Assembly (NCBI RefSeq): GCF_034661175.1
Contig: NZ_CP141058.1
Span: forward strand, 4,278,001-4,342,000
Reading direction: 5' to 3'
Source of the DNA: Nocardioides renjunii
Lineage (GTDB): Bacteria; Actinomycetota; Actinomycetes; Propionibacteriales; Nocardioidaceae
DNA: 64,000 nucleotides
Positions 42,058-49,932 of the stretch are shown here, piece after piece (position 1 is the first letter of the stretch; the number at the start of each line of letters is the position of its first letter). The position numbers and the translations under genes were made by a program. Below the pieces are notes generated by a model. That model was not told the origin of the DNA and did not search any database. It worked only from the letters and a program-made list of their open reading frames with translations.

Positions 42058-42660
42058 GTGGGAGACCTCGTCGCCGGCCTGCTGACGGGCCTGTCCCTGA
42101 TCGTGGCGATCGGCGCGCAGAACGCCTTCGTGCTGCGACAGGGCCTGCGCCGCAGCCACCTGGGCCTCGTCGTCGCGGTGTGCGCGCTGTCCGACGTGGT
42201 GCTGATCGTCGCCGGGGTCGCCGGCATCGGCGTCGTGGTGGACCGCGCGCCGTGGGCCGTGGAGGCGATCCGCTGGCTCGGCGTGGCCTTCCTCGTCGTC
42301 TACGGCGTCGGCTCGCTGCTGCGTGCCCGGCGCCCGCAGTCGCTCGCCGCCGGCGACGCGGTCGTCGAGCGCCGCGCCGGCGTGCTGGCCCGGGCCGTCG
42401 CGCTGACCTGGCTCAACCCGCACGTCTACCTCGACACCGTCCTGCTGCTCGGCTCGATCGCGGGGACGCACGGCGAGCCGGGGCGGTGGTGGTTCGCCCT
42501 GGGCGCGTGCGTCGCGAGCGTCCTGTGGTTCGCCGGGCTCGGGTACGGCGCGCGGCTGGCCGCGCCGCGGCTCGCGGACCCGCGGGCCTGGCAGGTGCTC
42601 GACGTGGTCATCGGCCTGGTGATGCTCGGGATCGCGCTGCGCCTGGCCCTGGGCGCCTGA
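42058..42660 (+). CDS. LysE/ArgO-type amino acid exporter
   Basis: 200 residues with about five or six membrane helices. It starts GDLVAGLLTGLSLIVAIGAQNAFVLRQGL, a LysE family signature, and has ALTWLNPHVYLDTVLLLGSIA near 112. It likely exports lysine or arginine to avoid toxic build-up. GTG 42058 has TAGGTT six bases upstream. No LysG regulator is adjacent. The stop is followed by a convergent small gene. Confidence 0.93.
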   Translation: MGDLVAGLLTGLSLIVAIGAQNAFVLRQGLRRSHLGLVVAVCALSDVVLIVAGVAGIGVVVDRAPWAVEAIRWLGVAFLVVYGVGSLLRARRPQSLAAGDAVVERRAGVLARAVALTWLNPHVYLDTVLLLGSIAGTHGEPGRWWFALGACVASVLWFAGLGYGARLAAPRLADPRAWQVLDVVIGLVMLGIALRLALGA

Positions 42661-42685
42661 GCGGCGTACGGCCCGCCGGGGGCGG

Positions 42686-42880
42686 TCAGTCGCCGGGGCG
42701 GGTGTCCTCGGGCTCGCTGTCCCCGGCGCGGGAGACGGCCTCGTCGTGGCGGGCGTGCAGCCGCTCGCGGATCTCGTCGGCGTCGTAGTGGCGGCGTACG
42801 CGCTCGTCGCGGGCGACGGCCGCCCCGGTGGCGACACCGGCGAGGACGCCGGCGAGGCCGAGCCACTTCCACGCGCGCAT
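42686..42880 (-). CDS. Small single-pass membrane protein
   Basis: 64 residues with a hydrophobic N-terminal helix (WLGLAGVLAGVATGAAVA) and a charged, Arg/Asp/Glu-rich tail. TAGGCT (on its strand) is six bases before the ATG, so it may be leaderless. No known family. It lies between lysE and the papain-fold gene. Confidence 0.7.
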   Translation of the reverse strand: MRAWKWLGLAGVLAGVATGAAVARDERVRRHYDADEIRERLHARHDEAVSRAGDSEPEDTRPGD

Positions 42881-42928
42881 GCCGCGAGCCTAGGGCACCA
42901 CCGTCGGTGATCCGGCAGACTGCCGCGC

Positions 42929-43561
42929 ATGGCACCGGCCCTGACCCTCGACCAGGCGGTCGACCTGACCCGCAGCGGCGACATCTGGTTGTTCCGCGGC
43001 CGCCGGGCCCCCGACCGGGCCATCCGCGCGGTGACGAACTCCCCGGTCAACCACGTCGGGATGGCGGTCGTCGTCGACGACCTCCCGCCCCTCATCTTCC
43101 ACGCCGAGCTGGGCCGCAAGCAGGTCGACATGTGGACCGGCGCGCACCACCGCGGCGTCCAGCTGCACGACCTGCGCGAGGCGGTCGGGCGGTGGCAGGA
43201 CGAGTACGGCCAGGACGCGTGGCTGCGCCAGCTCGCGCCGGAGATCGGCCGCGACGAGGAGGACGGGATGCTCCGGACCATCGCGCGCCTCGACGGCGTG
43301 TCCTTCCCGAGCCTGACCCGTCTCGGCGCGCGGTGGCTGCGGGGCCGCGACGCCTACGTCCCCCGGCGCCACCGCGTCCGGCGGGTCACGCCGGAGGCGG
43401 CGTTCTGCGCCGAGGTCGTGGCGTCCTGCTACATCGAGATGGGCGTCCTGCGCGACGACCGCCGGGCCACCTGGTACGACCCCGGCACGTTCTGGAGCGG
43501 CGACTACCTGCCCATCTCCCCCGGCTGGACCCTCGGCCAGGAGGTCGCCGTCACGCGCTAG
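42929..43561 (+). CDS. Permuted papain-fold (NlpC/P60/LRAT-like) protein
   Basis: 210 residues. Early GDIWLFRG and NHVGMAVV (His-44 region) with FHAE, then a late FCAEVVASCYIEMGV where the Cys would be the nucleophile. The histidine before the cysteine is the order seen in permuted papain-like hydrolases (NlpC/P60, YiiX). No signal peptide. The end overlaps the WYL regulator's end through a shared CTAG. CAGACT lies seven bases before the ATG. Substrate unknown (lipid or peptide amide suspected). Confidence 0.7.
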   Translation: MAPALTLDQAVDLTRSGDIWLFRGRRAPDRAIRAVTNSPVNHVGMAVVVDDLPPLIFHAELGRKQVDMWTGAHHRGVQLHDLREAVGRWQDEYGQDAWLRQLAPEIGRDEEDGMLRTIARLDGVSFPSLTRLGARWLRGRDAYVPRRHRVRRVTPEAAFCAEVVASCYIEMGVLRDDRRATWYDPGTFWSGDYLPISPGWTLGQEVAVTR

Positions 43562-44511
43562 GGCACCGACCGCGCCAGCCTCGCGGCGACGACCCCGACC
43601 GCGGCCCGCAGCTCCTCGCCGCCGACGACGGTGAGGTCGAACGGGATGCCGGCCAGCCACTCCCCGGCGTAGGCCTCGGGGTTGCTGGTGCTGCCGACGA
43701 GCTCGCACCGCCCGTCCGGCAGCGCCCGCAGGTCGCCGGTCGTGGGCCGGATCCACGGTCGCACCTCCTCGAAGGGCGCGTGGAACACCACGTGCGTCTC
43801 GTGCTCCCACCCCTTGCTGAGGTTGGCCTCGAGCTCGGCGGCGGGGTCGAGGTCGGCCGGCACCTCGAAGGTGCCCGCGAGCACCTCGACCTCGGTGATC
43901 CGGTCGATGCGGAACGTGCGCAGGGCCGCGGCGTGGTGGGAGTGGCACAGCAGGTACCACCGGCCGTAGCGCACCACCACCGACCACGGGTCGACCTCGA
44001 ACGTGCGCGGGTTGCCCGCCGCCGTGCGGTAGCCCAGCCGCACCTGGCGCTGGGCGGCCACCGCGGCGACGAGCTCGGTGGTCACCCCGGGGTCGGGCTT
44101 GGCCGGCACCCTCTCGGGCACCGACCGGGCGGTCTCGCGGAGCATGACCGCCTGCCGGGCCACGTTGGTCGGCAGGACGCGGAGGATCTTGCCGAGAGCC
44201 GAGCCGACCGGGTCGTCGGGATCGGCCGCCGCGTGCTGGGAGTCCAGCGCCGCCATCACCAGCCCGAGCGCCTCGGTGGCCGAGAAGACGAGCGGCGGCA
44301 GCCGCAGCCCGCGCCCGAGGGTGTAACCGCCGTAGGGCCCGCGGGTGGACTCCACCGGGATGTCGGCCTCGCGCAGGATCGCGACGTAGCGCCGAGCGGC
44401 GCGCTCGGTGACACCGAGCCGCTGGGCCAGCTCGGCGGCGGTGATCCCGGGGCGTCCCTGCAGCACGTCGAGGGCCCGCAGGGCCCGCGCGGTGGGGCTG
44501 ATCTCGCTCAT
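43558..44511 (-). CDS. WYL-domain transcriptional regulator (YafY-like)
   Basis: 317 residues. An N-terminal HTH_11 domain (ITAAELAQRLGVTERAARRYVAILREADIPVESTRGPYGGYTL) is followed by the WYL domain with RYGRWYLLCHSHH and RTFRIDRITEVEVL, which senses ligands or single-stranded nucleic acid. It is divergent from the alpha/beta hydrolase, and a perfect 10-5-10 palindrome sits between them. CAAGAT (on its strand) is six bases before the ATG. It probably represses or activates the hydrolase and itself. Confidence 0.93.
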   Translation of the reverse strand: MSEISPTARALRALDVLQGRPGITAAELAQRLGVTERAARRYVAILREADIPVESTRGPYGGYTLGRGLRLPPLVFSATEALGLVMAALDSQHAAADPDDPVGSALGKILRVLPTNVARQAVMLRETARSVPERVPAKPDPGVTTELVAAVAAQRQVRLGYRTAAGNPRTFEVDPWSVVVRYGRWYLLCHSHHAAALRTFRIDRITEVEVLAGTFEVPADLDPAAELEANLSKGWEHETHVVFHAPFEEVRPWIRPTTGDLRALPDGRCELVGSTSNPEAYAGEWLAGIPFDLTVVGGEELRAAVGVVAARLARSVP

Positions 44512-44529
44512 CCACCGATCTTGGCAGGA

Positions 44530-44554
44530 GTTCCGGACGTGGAGCGTCCGGAAC
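44530..44554. promoter_or_regulatory. Probable WYL-regulator operator
   Basis: A perfect inverted repeat with arms GTTCCGGACG and CGTCCGGAAC (10 bp) around a 5-bp spacer. It lies 18 bp from the regulator's start and 50 bp from the hydrolase start, overlapping the regulator's promoter. Confidence 0.75.
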
Positions 44555-44604
44555 CGGACCTAGCGTGGACGACGAGGGTCGACACACCGATGAAGGAGAA
44601 GCTG

Positions 44605-45321
44605 ATGGACATCGTGCTGATCGCCGGGCTCTGGCTCGACGGGACCGCCTGGGACGACGTGCTCCCCGAGCTCGAGGCGCTCGGCCACCGCGGCATCCCC
44701 CTGACGCTGCCCGGTCAGGGCGACGGCGCCACCTCGGCGTCGTACGACGACCAGGCGGCGGCCGTGGTCGCGGCAGTCGACGCGGCCGAGGGCGCCCCGC
44801 TCGTGGTCGGCCACTCGGCCGCGAGCACGCTGGCGTGGGTGGCGGCGGACCGCCGGCCCGACGCCGTGACGGGGGTCGTGCTGATCGGCGGGTTCCCGAC
44901 CACCGACGGCCAGGCCTACGCCGACTTCTTCCAGACCGACGGCGACGCCGTCGCCTTCCCGGGCTGGGAGACCTTCGCCGGCCCGGACTCCGACGACATG
45001 TCGCCCGAGCTCAAGGCGGCGGTGGCCGCCGGGGCGCACCCGGTCCCGGTCGGCGTCACCACGGGCGTCGTGCGCTGGAGCGACGAGCGGCGCCACGACG
45101 TCCCGCTCACGCTCGTGTGCCCGGAGTTCGGGCCGGAGCAGGCGCGCGAGTGGATCGCGTCGGGCGACGTGCCGGAGCTCGCGGACGCCACGGCGCTCGA
45201 GCTGGTCGACCTCGACTCGGGGCACTGGCCGATGTGGACCCAGCCGGCGGCGCTCGCCGCGCTGCTCGACCAGGCGACCCGCCGGTCCGCCGACGCGTCG
45301 GCCCGGACCTCCGTGCGCTAG
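44605..45321 (+). CDS. Alpha/beta hydrolase
   Basis: 238 residues. The nucleophile elbow is GHSAAS near residue 72 and a catalytic His is in DSGHWPM near 212. The N-terminus MDIVLIAGLWLDGTAWDDVLPEL gives the typical oxyanion region. ATG 44605 was chosen because AAGGAG lies ten bases before it; the upstream ATG 44590 overlaps that ribosome site. It is divergent from the WYL regulator and its end overlaps the kinase gene (CTAG). Substrate unknown. Confidence 0.9.
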   Translation: MDIVLIAGLWLDGTAWDDVLPELEALGHRGIPLTLPGQGDGATSASYDDQAAAVVAAVDAAEGAPLVVGHSAASTLAWVAADRRPDAVTGVVLIGGFPTTDGQAYADFFQTDGDAVAFPGWETFAGPDSDDMSPELKAAVAAGAHPVPVGVTTGVVRWSDERRHDVPLTLVCPEFGPEQAREWIASGDVPELADATALELVDLDSGHWPMWTQPAALAALLDQATRRSADASARTSVR

Positions 45322-46298
45322 TCGAGCCGCGGGTCCAGCAGCTCCTCGACCGCAGCCGGCCCGGTCGGGGCAGGCTCCGCGAGGGGGCCGGTCGGCCCGT
45401 CCGACGCGACTCCCGGCGCCACACCTGACGCCAGACCCGACGCCACACCGGCCGCCCGGCCGACGTGGAGCCCGGCCAGCTCGCTGGTCTCGACGCCGAG
45501 CATCGCCGCGACGGCGTGGGCGTTGGCCGGACGCCGGGCGGGGTCCTTCTCGAGCAGCGTCGCGACGACCTCGCGCAGGTCTCCTGGCACCTCGGTGCCC
45601 AGCGGCGGTGGTGGCTCGTGCACGTGCGACATGGCCGTGGCGATCGGCGTGCCCCGGTCGAACGGCCGGGTGCCGGTGAGCATCTCGTGGGCCACCACGC
45701 CCAGGGCGTAGAGGTCGCTGGCGCCCGTCGCGCGGCCGCCGACCGCCTGCTCGGGGCTGAGGTAGTTGGGCGTGCCCAGCATCTCGCCGACGCGGGTGTG
45801 GCCGATCGCGTCCACGGCACGGGCGATGCCGAAGTCGGTCAGCTTCACCACGCCGTCCTGGCGCACCAGGATGTTGGCCGGCTTGACGTCGCGGTGGACC
45901 ACCCCGGCCTCGTGGGCGGTGCCGAGGGCGAGCGCTCCCTGCGCCAGCACGGAGCGCACCGTCGCGGGCCCGAGGGCGCCCTGGTCGCGGATGACCGCTG
46001 ACAGGGGGAGCCCCACCACCAGCTCCATCACGAGGTAGGACAGGTGGTCGTCCTCGCCGTAGTCGAACACCGTGGTGATGTTCGGGTGCAGCAGCGCGGC
46101 CGAGTGCCGAGCCTCGTCGCGGAAGCGCTCGGCGAACACCTCCTCGTTGTCGGGGTCGGCGCGCATGACCTTGACCGCGACGACCCGCTGCAGCACGCCG
46201 TCGAGGGCGCTCCAGACGTCGGCCATGCCACCGGAGGCGATGCGCTCCCGCAGGACGTAGCGCCCGCCGAGACGGAGCCCTGCCACGAGTCTGTGCAC
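45318..46298 (-). CDS. Soluble Ser/Thr protein kinase (PknB-like)
   Basis: 326 residues. The kinase core is complete: glycine loop (ERIASGGMADVW), catalytic Lys in VAVKVM, HRDVKPANIL, DFG in TDFGIARA and the TPNYLSPEQA activation segment. There is no transmembrane helix or PASTA region; the C-terminal ~65 residues are Ala/Gly/Pro/Val-rich. It phosphorylates unknown proteins in the cytoplasm. The start is uncertain: GTG 46298 was chosen as the frame upstream looks like shadow sequence. It is divergent from the ArsR operon. Confidence 0.9.
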   Translation of the reverse strand: MHRLVAGLRLGGRYVLRERIASGGMADVWSALDGVLQRVVAVKVMRADPDNEEVFAERFRDEARHSAALLHPNITTVFDYGEDDHLSYLVMELVVGLPLSAVIRDQGALGPATVRSVLAQGALALGTAHEAGVVHRDVKPANILVRQDGVVKLTDFGIARAVDAIGHTRVGEMLGTPNYLSPEQAVGGRATGASDLYALGVVAHEMLTGTRPFDRGTPIATAMSHVHEPPPPLGTEVPGDLREVVATLLEKDPARRPANAHAVAAMLGVETSELAGLHVGRAAGVASGLASGVAPGVASDGPTGPLAEPAPTGPAAVEELLDPRLD

Positions 46299-46437
46299 CT
46301 GCCGTGCCCCGCTCTCTCGCCGATGTCTGCGCCGGTGCGGCCCGGGTCCGGGACGCACGACACGCGGGCAGCCGTTCCCCGCGAGACCGCTCTCCATGCG
46401 CCCGCCCCACCCCTGGGAACTTCCTCACGCCGACCCC

Positions 46438-46468
46438 TTGACAACGTACAACCGTTTGGTTGTACGTT
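46438..46468 (+). promoter_or_regulatory. arsR-family promoter with embedded operator
   Basis: -35 TTGACA at 46438-46443 and -10 TACGTT at 46463-46468 (19 bp apart; TGTACG gives 17 bp). A perfect inverted repeat spans 46443-46468: arms AACGTACAACC and GGTTGTACGTT (11 bp) around GTTT. The ATG at 46475 follows six bases after the -10, so the mRNA should be leaderless. The operator covers the promoter, so the regulator should repress its own operon. Confidence 0.82.
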
Positions 46469-46474
46469 AGTCCC

Positions 46475-46888
46475 ATGACCGAGAGGGAGCGCGACGAGCA
46501 GGAGGACCGGGCCGACGCCTGGTTCCACGCGCTCGCCGACCGCACCCGGCGCGACATCCTGCGCCGCGTGCTGGCCGGGGAGCACTCCGTCTCGGCGCTG
46601 GCGCAGGGCTACGACATGAGCTTTGCGGCCGTCCAGAAGCACGTCGCCGTGCTGGAGCGGGCCGGCCTGCTCACCAAGCGTCGGCAGGGTCGCGAGGCCC
46701 TGGCCAGCGGCGACCTGGAGGCGGTCCGGTCGGTGGGCGCCCTGCTCACCGAGCTGGAGTCCCTCTGGCGCGGCCGCATCTCCCGCATGGACGAGCTCCT
46801 CGCCGGCGCGCTCCAGCCCGACAACCAGTCGGACAACCAGCCAGACCCGCACAACCAGCCCACCCACCCCACCCACCGAACGGATTGA
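46475..46888 (+). CDS. ArsR-family transcriptional regulator
   Basis: 137 residues. A winged helix-turn-helix is clear (WFHALADRTRRDILRRVLAGEHSVSALAQGYDMSFAAVQKHVAVLERAGLLTKRRQG). No metal-binding cysteines are present, so it is likely of the type that pairs with SRPBCC proteins rather than a metal sensor. The C-terminal tail is Asn/Gln/Pro/His-rich. It is autoregulated by the palindrome in its promoter. The next gene starts 3 bp after its stop. Confidence 0.94.
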   Translation: MTERERDEQEDRADAWFHALADRTRRDILRRVLAGEHSVSALAQGYDMSFAAVQKHVAVLERAGLLTKRRQGREALASGDLEAVRSVGALLTELESLWRGRISRMDELLAGALQPDNQSDNQPDPHNQPTHPTHRTD

Positions 46889-46891
46889 GCC

Positions 46892-47380
46892 ATGCCTGTC
46901 ACCGACGTCCAGCACGACCTCGACGCCCGCACCCTGACCATCACCGCCGACTTCGCAGCGCCCGTGGAGCGGGTCTGGGACGTCTACGCCGACGCGCGCC
47001 AGCTGGAGCGCGTCTGGGGTCCCCCCGGCTACCCCGCCACGTTCGTCGACCACGAGCTGGCCCCGGGCAGCCGCACGACCTACTACATGACCAGCCCCGA
47101 GGGCGAGAAGTACTACGCCTACTGGAACGTCGAGAGCGTCAGCGCCCCGACGGGCTTCACCTTCACCGACGGCTTCGCCCTCGACGAGAGCTTCACCCCC
47201 AACGAGGAGATGCCCGAGTCGTCGCAGGTCTTCCGGTTCACCGGGACCGACGCCGGCACCCGGGCCACCTTCGTGGCCACCTACGCCGACGCGGAGTCCC
47301 TGCAGAAGGTGCTCGACATGGGCGCCGTCGAGGGCTCGACGCTCGCCATCAACCAGATCGACGACCTGCTCGCCTCCTGA
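46892..47380 (+). CDS. SRPBCC (AHSA1/START-like) domain protein
   Basis: 162 residues with a Bet v1-like fold signature: FAAPVERVWDVYADARQLERVWGPPGYP at the N-terminus and a long C-terminal helix. These proteins bind hydrophobic ligands and are frequently co-encoded with ArsR-type regulators without cysteine ligands. It follows the regulator after 3 bp and is 32 bp before the DHFR-like gene, forming one operon. Ligand unknown. Confidence 0.92.
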   Translation: MPVTDVQHDLDARTLTITADFAAPVERVWDVYADARQLERVWGPPGYPATFVDHELAPGSRTTYYMTSPEGEKYYAYWNVESVSAPTGFTFTDGFALDESFTPNEEMPESSQVFRFTGTDAGTRATFVATYADAESLQKVLDMGAVEGSTLAINQIDDLLAS

Positions 47381-47412
47381 CGGCGAGCCACCCCACCACG
47401 AGAGGACCACGC

Positions 47413-47964
47413 ATGCGCCCCATCGTCGTCACCGAGTTCATCACCCTCGACGGCATCATCGACTCCCCCGGCGGCGGGGACCACCCGCACGCGGGCTGGA
47501 CGTTCGAGGACGTCGAGTTCGACGAGGCGGCCTACGAGATCAAGGGCCGCGAGACCGAGGCCGCCACCGCCCTCCTCCTGGGCCGGCAGTCCTACGACGA
47601 GTTCGCCCCGGTCTGGCCGTCGATGGAGGAGTTCGCCACCTACAACGCGATGCCCAAGTACGTCGTCTCGAGCACGCTGCAGGACCCCGAGTGGAACAAC
47701 ACCTCGGTGCTGCGCTCCCTCGACGAGGTGGCCGAGCTCAAGCAGACCGACGGCGGCGAGATCCACGTGCACGCCAGCGCGCGCCTCGCCCAGGGCCTGG
47801 CCGCCGCCGGCCTGGTGGACCGCTACCACCTGCTCGTGTTCCCGGTCCTGCTCGGCAGCGGCAAGAGGCTCTTCGCCGAGGGCGACAAGACCCGGCTCGC
47901 CCTGGTCGAGCACGCGGCCTACGGCAACGGCGTCACCCTCCAGCGCTACGACGTGGTGCGCTGA
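47413..47964 (+). CDS. Dihydrofolate reductase-like (RibD C-terminal family) protein
   Basis: 183 residues. The start IVVTEFITLDGIIDSPGG and LLLGRQSYDEFAPVWPS are typical of the RibD-C/DHFR-like family, with VFPVLLGSGKRLFAEG near 140. It probably uses NADPH but the substrate is unknown. ATG 47413 has AGAGGACC upstream. It ends just before a strong hairpin. Confidence 0.9.
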   Translation: MRPIVVTEFITLDGIIDSPGGGDHPHAGWTFEDVEFDEAAYEIKGRETEAATALLLGRQSYDEFAPVWPSMEEFATYNAMPKYVVSSTLQDPEWNNTSVLRSLDEVAELKQTDGGEIHVHASARLAQGLAAAGLVDRYHLLVFPVLLGSGKRLFAEGDKTRLALVEHAAYGNGVTLQRYDVVR

Positions 47965-47974
47965 CCTGATGCAC

Positions 47975-48008
47975 GCGGTCCCCGCCGGTCGAGACCGGCG
48001 GGGACCGC
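47975..48008. terminator. Strong terminator-like hairpin after the ArsR operon
   Basis: Arms GCGGTCCCCGCCGGTC and GACCGGCGGGGACCGC (16 bp, perfect) around GA, ten bases after the stop of the DHFR-like gene. No T-run follows. Confidence 0.85.
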
Positions 48009-48033
48009 TGCGTTCCTCTGCCAGACTCGAGCA

Positions 48034-49872
48034 GTGGAACTCGCCCTGCTCCTCGTGTCGATGGCCGCTGTCGTCCTGGCCGGCGCCGCCGTCAGCGACC
48101 GCCTCCACGTCCCCGCGCCGCTGCTGCTGATCGTGGTCGGCGCCGCGGCGTCGTACGTGCCGATCGTCCCGACGATCCACCTCGAGTCCGAGGTGGTCCT
48201 GCTCGGGCTCCTCCCGCCGCTGCTCTACTCGGCGGCCATCCAGACCTCGCTCGTCGACTTCAACGCCAACCGCGGGACCATCCTGAGGTTGTCGGTCCTG
48301 CTGATCGTGGTCACCACCGCGGCCGTCGGAGCGGTCGTGCAGTGGCTGGTGCCCGGCGTGGGCTGGGCCGCCGCGATCGCGATCGGCGCGGTCGTCGCCC
48401 CGCCGGACGCGGTGGCCGCCACGGCCGTCGCACGCCGGATCGGGCTGCCGCGCCGGGTGGTGACGATCCTGGAGGGCGAGTCGCTGTTCAACGACGCCAC
48501 CGCGCTCGTCGCCCTCCGCACCGCCGTCGCCGCGCTCGCGGGCGGGGTCGCGCTGGCGGAGGTCGGCGTCGACTTCGTCCGGGCGGCCGGTGGCGGGCTG
48601 CTGATCGGCATCGGCGTCTTCCTCCTCGTGGCGTGGCTGCGCAAGCGGATCACCGACCCGCTGATGGACACCGCCATCTCGTTCCTCACGCCCTTCGCGG
48701 CCTTCGTCGCGGCCGAGGAGGTGCACGCGTCCGGCGTCATCTCCGTGGTGGTCGCCGGCCTGCTGCTGGGGCACAAGGCGCCGATCATCCAGACGGCGCA
48801 GTCACGGATCACCGAGCGGATCACCTGGCGCACCGTCGCCTTCGTCCTGGAGAACACCGTCTTCCTCCTCATCGGCCTCCAGCTCGACTGGATCCTCGAG
48901 GACGTCAGCGAGTCGACCCTGCCGACCGGGCGCATCGTGCTGGTCTGCGCGGCCACCCTCGTCACCGTCGTGGTCGTCCGCCTCGCCTACATGCACACGA
49001 CCTGGCTGCTGCGCCGCCACGACCCCCTCCCGCCGAGCTGGACCTTCCTCATCGGGTGGGCCGGCATGCGCGGCGTCGTGACGCTGGCAGCCGCCTTCAT
49101 CATCCCCGAGGACGCACCCCACCGTGAGGTGCTGCTCCTGATCGCGTTCACGGTCGTGGCGGGCACGCTGCTCATCCAGGGGCTGACCCTGCCCCTGCTC
49201 ACCCGGCTCCTCGGCGTACCCGCACCCGACCCCGCCGAGGACGCGCTGGCCCGCGCCACCCTGCTGCAGCAGGCCGCCGACGCGGGGTTCGGCCGGCTCG
49301 AGGAGCTCGACTACGAGGACCACCACGGCGTGGCCGCGACCATCCGGTCGCGGCTCGACCAGCGCACCTTCGCGGCGTGGGAGCAGCTGGCCACGACCGT
49401 CGACGAGGAGACGCCGTCGGAGCTCTACGCCCGCATCCGCGGGGAGATGATCGAGGCCGAGCGGGCCAAGGTGCTCAAGGTCCGCAGCAACGGCAAGGTG
49501 CCGTCGGAGGTGGTGAGCCAGGTGCTCGGCATGCTCGACATCGAGGAGTCGATGCTCGACGCCGGCAGCGCCGCCCGCGAGGGCGTACGCACCGGCAGCC
49601 TCGCCTTCACCGGCGGGCGGCAGTGCGACGACCTCGTCGAGCACCCGGTCGTGGAGACGGCGCCCGACCCGGGCTGCGAGGAGTGCCTGGCCGACGGCAC
49701 CCGCTGGGTCTCGCTGCGCCAGTGCCTGGAGTGCGACCACGTCGGCTGCTGCGACTCCTCGGTCGGCAAGCACGCCACCGCGCACTTCCACGAGACGCTG
49801 CACCCGGTGGTCCAGTCGGCCCAGCCCGACGAGTCGTGGCGCTGGTGCTACGTGCACAACCTGACCGGCTGA
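48034..49872 (+). CDS. CPA1 Na+/H+ antiporter fused to a C-terminal UBP-type zinc finger
   Basis: 612 residues. About 12 membrane helices (1-400) carry antiporter motifs including VVAPPDAVAATAVARRIGLPRR and GESLFNDATALV (the ND pair). A soluble helical part follows (~405-515), and from ~525 a UBP-type zinc finger with ordered Cys/His residues: CDDLVEH, GCEECLADG, RQCLECDHVGCC, HATAHFHETLHP. UBP fingers bind free protein C-termini in eukaryotes; in bacteria the role is unknown. GTG 48034 has CAGACT six bases upstream, so leaderless. The next gene encodes a thioredoxin-reductase-like flavoprotein, a common partner of such fingers. Confidence 0.93.
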   Translation: MELALLLVSMAAVVLAGAAVSDRLHVPAPLLLIVVGAAASYVPIVPTIHLESEVVLLGLLPPLLYSAAIQTSLVDFNANRGTILRLSVLLIVVTTAAVGAVVQWLVPGVGWAAAIAIGAVVAPPDAVAATAVARRIGLPRRVVTILEGESLFNDATALVALRTAVAALAGGVALAEVGVDFVRAAGGGLLIGIGVFLLVAWLRKRITDPLMDTAISFLTPFAAFVAAEEVHASGVISVVVAGLLLGHKAPIIQTAQSRITERITWRTVAFVLENTVFLLIGLQLDWILEDVSESTLPTGRIVLVCAATLVTVVVVRLAYMHTTWLLRRHDPLPPSWTFLIGWAGMRGVVTLAAAFIIPEDAPHREVLLLIAFTVVAGTLLIQGLTLPLLTRLLGVPAPDPAEDALARATLLQQAADAGFGRLEELDYEDHHGVAATIRSRLDQRTFAAWEQLATTVDEETPSELYARIRGEMIEAERAKVLKVRSNGKVPSEVVSQVLGMLDIEESMLDAGSAAREGVRTGSLAFTGGRQCDDLVEHPVVETAPDPGCEECLADGTRWVSLRQCLECDHVGCCDSSVGKHATAHFHETLHPVVQSAQPDESWRWCYVHNLTG

Positions 49873-49932
49873 CCGGCTGACCGGCTGCCGGACCCCCCTC
49901 CCGGGTTGGCACCGCCCCACTACGCTTCGCGC

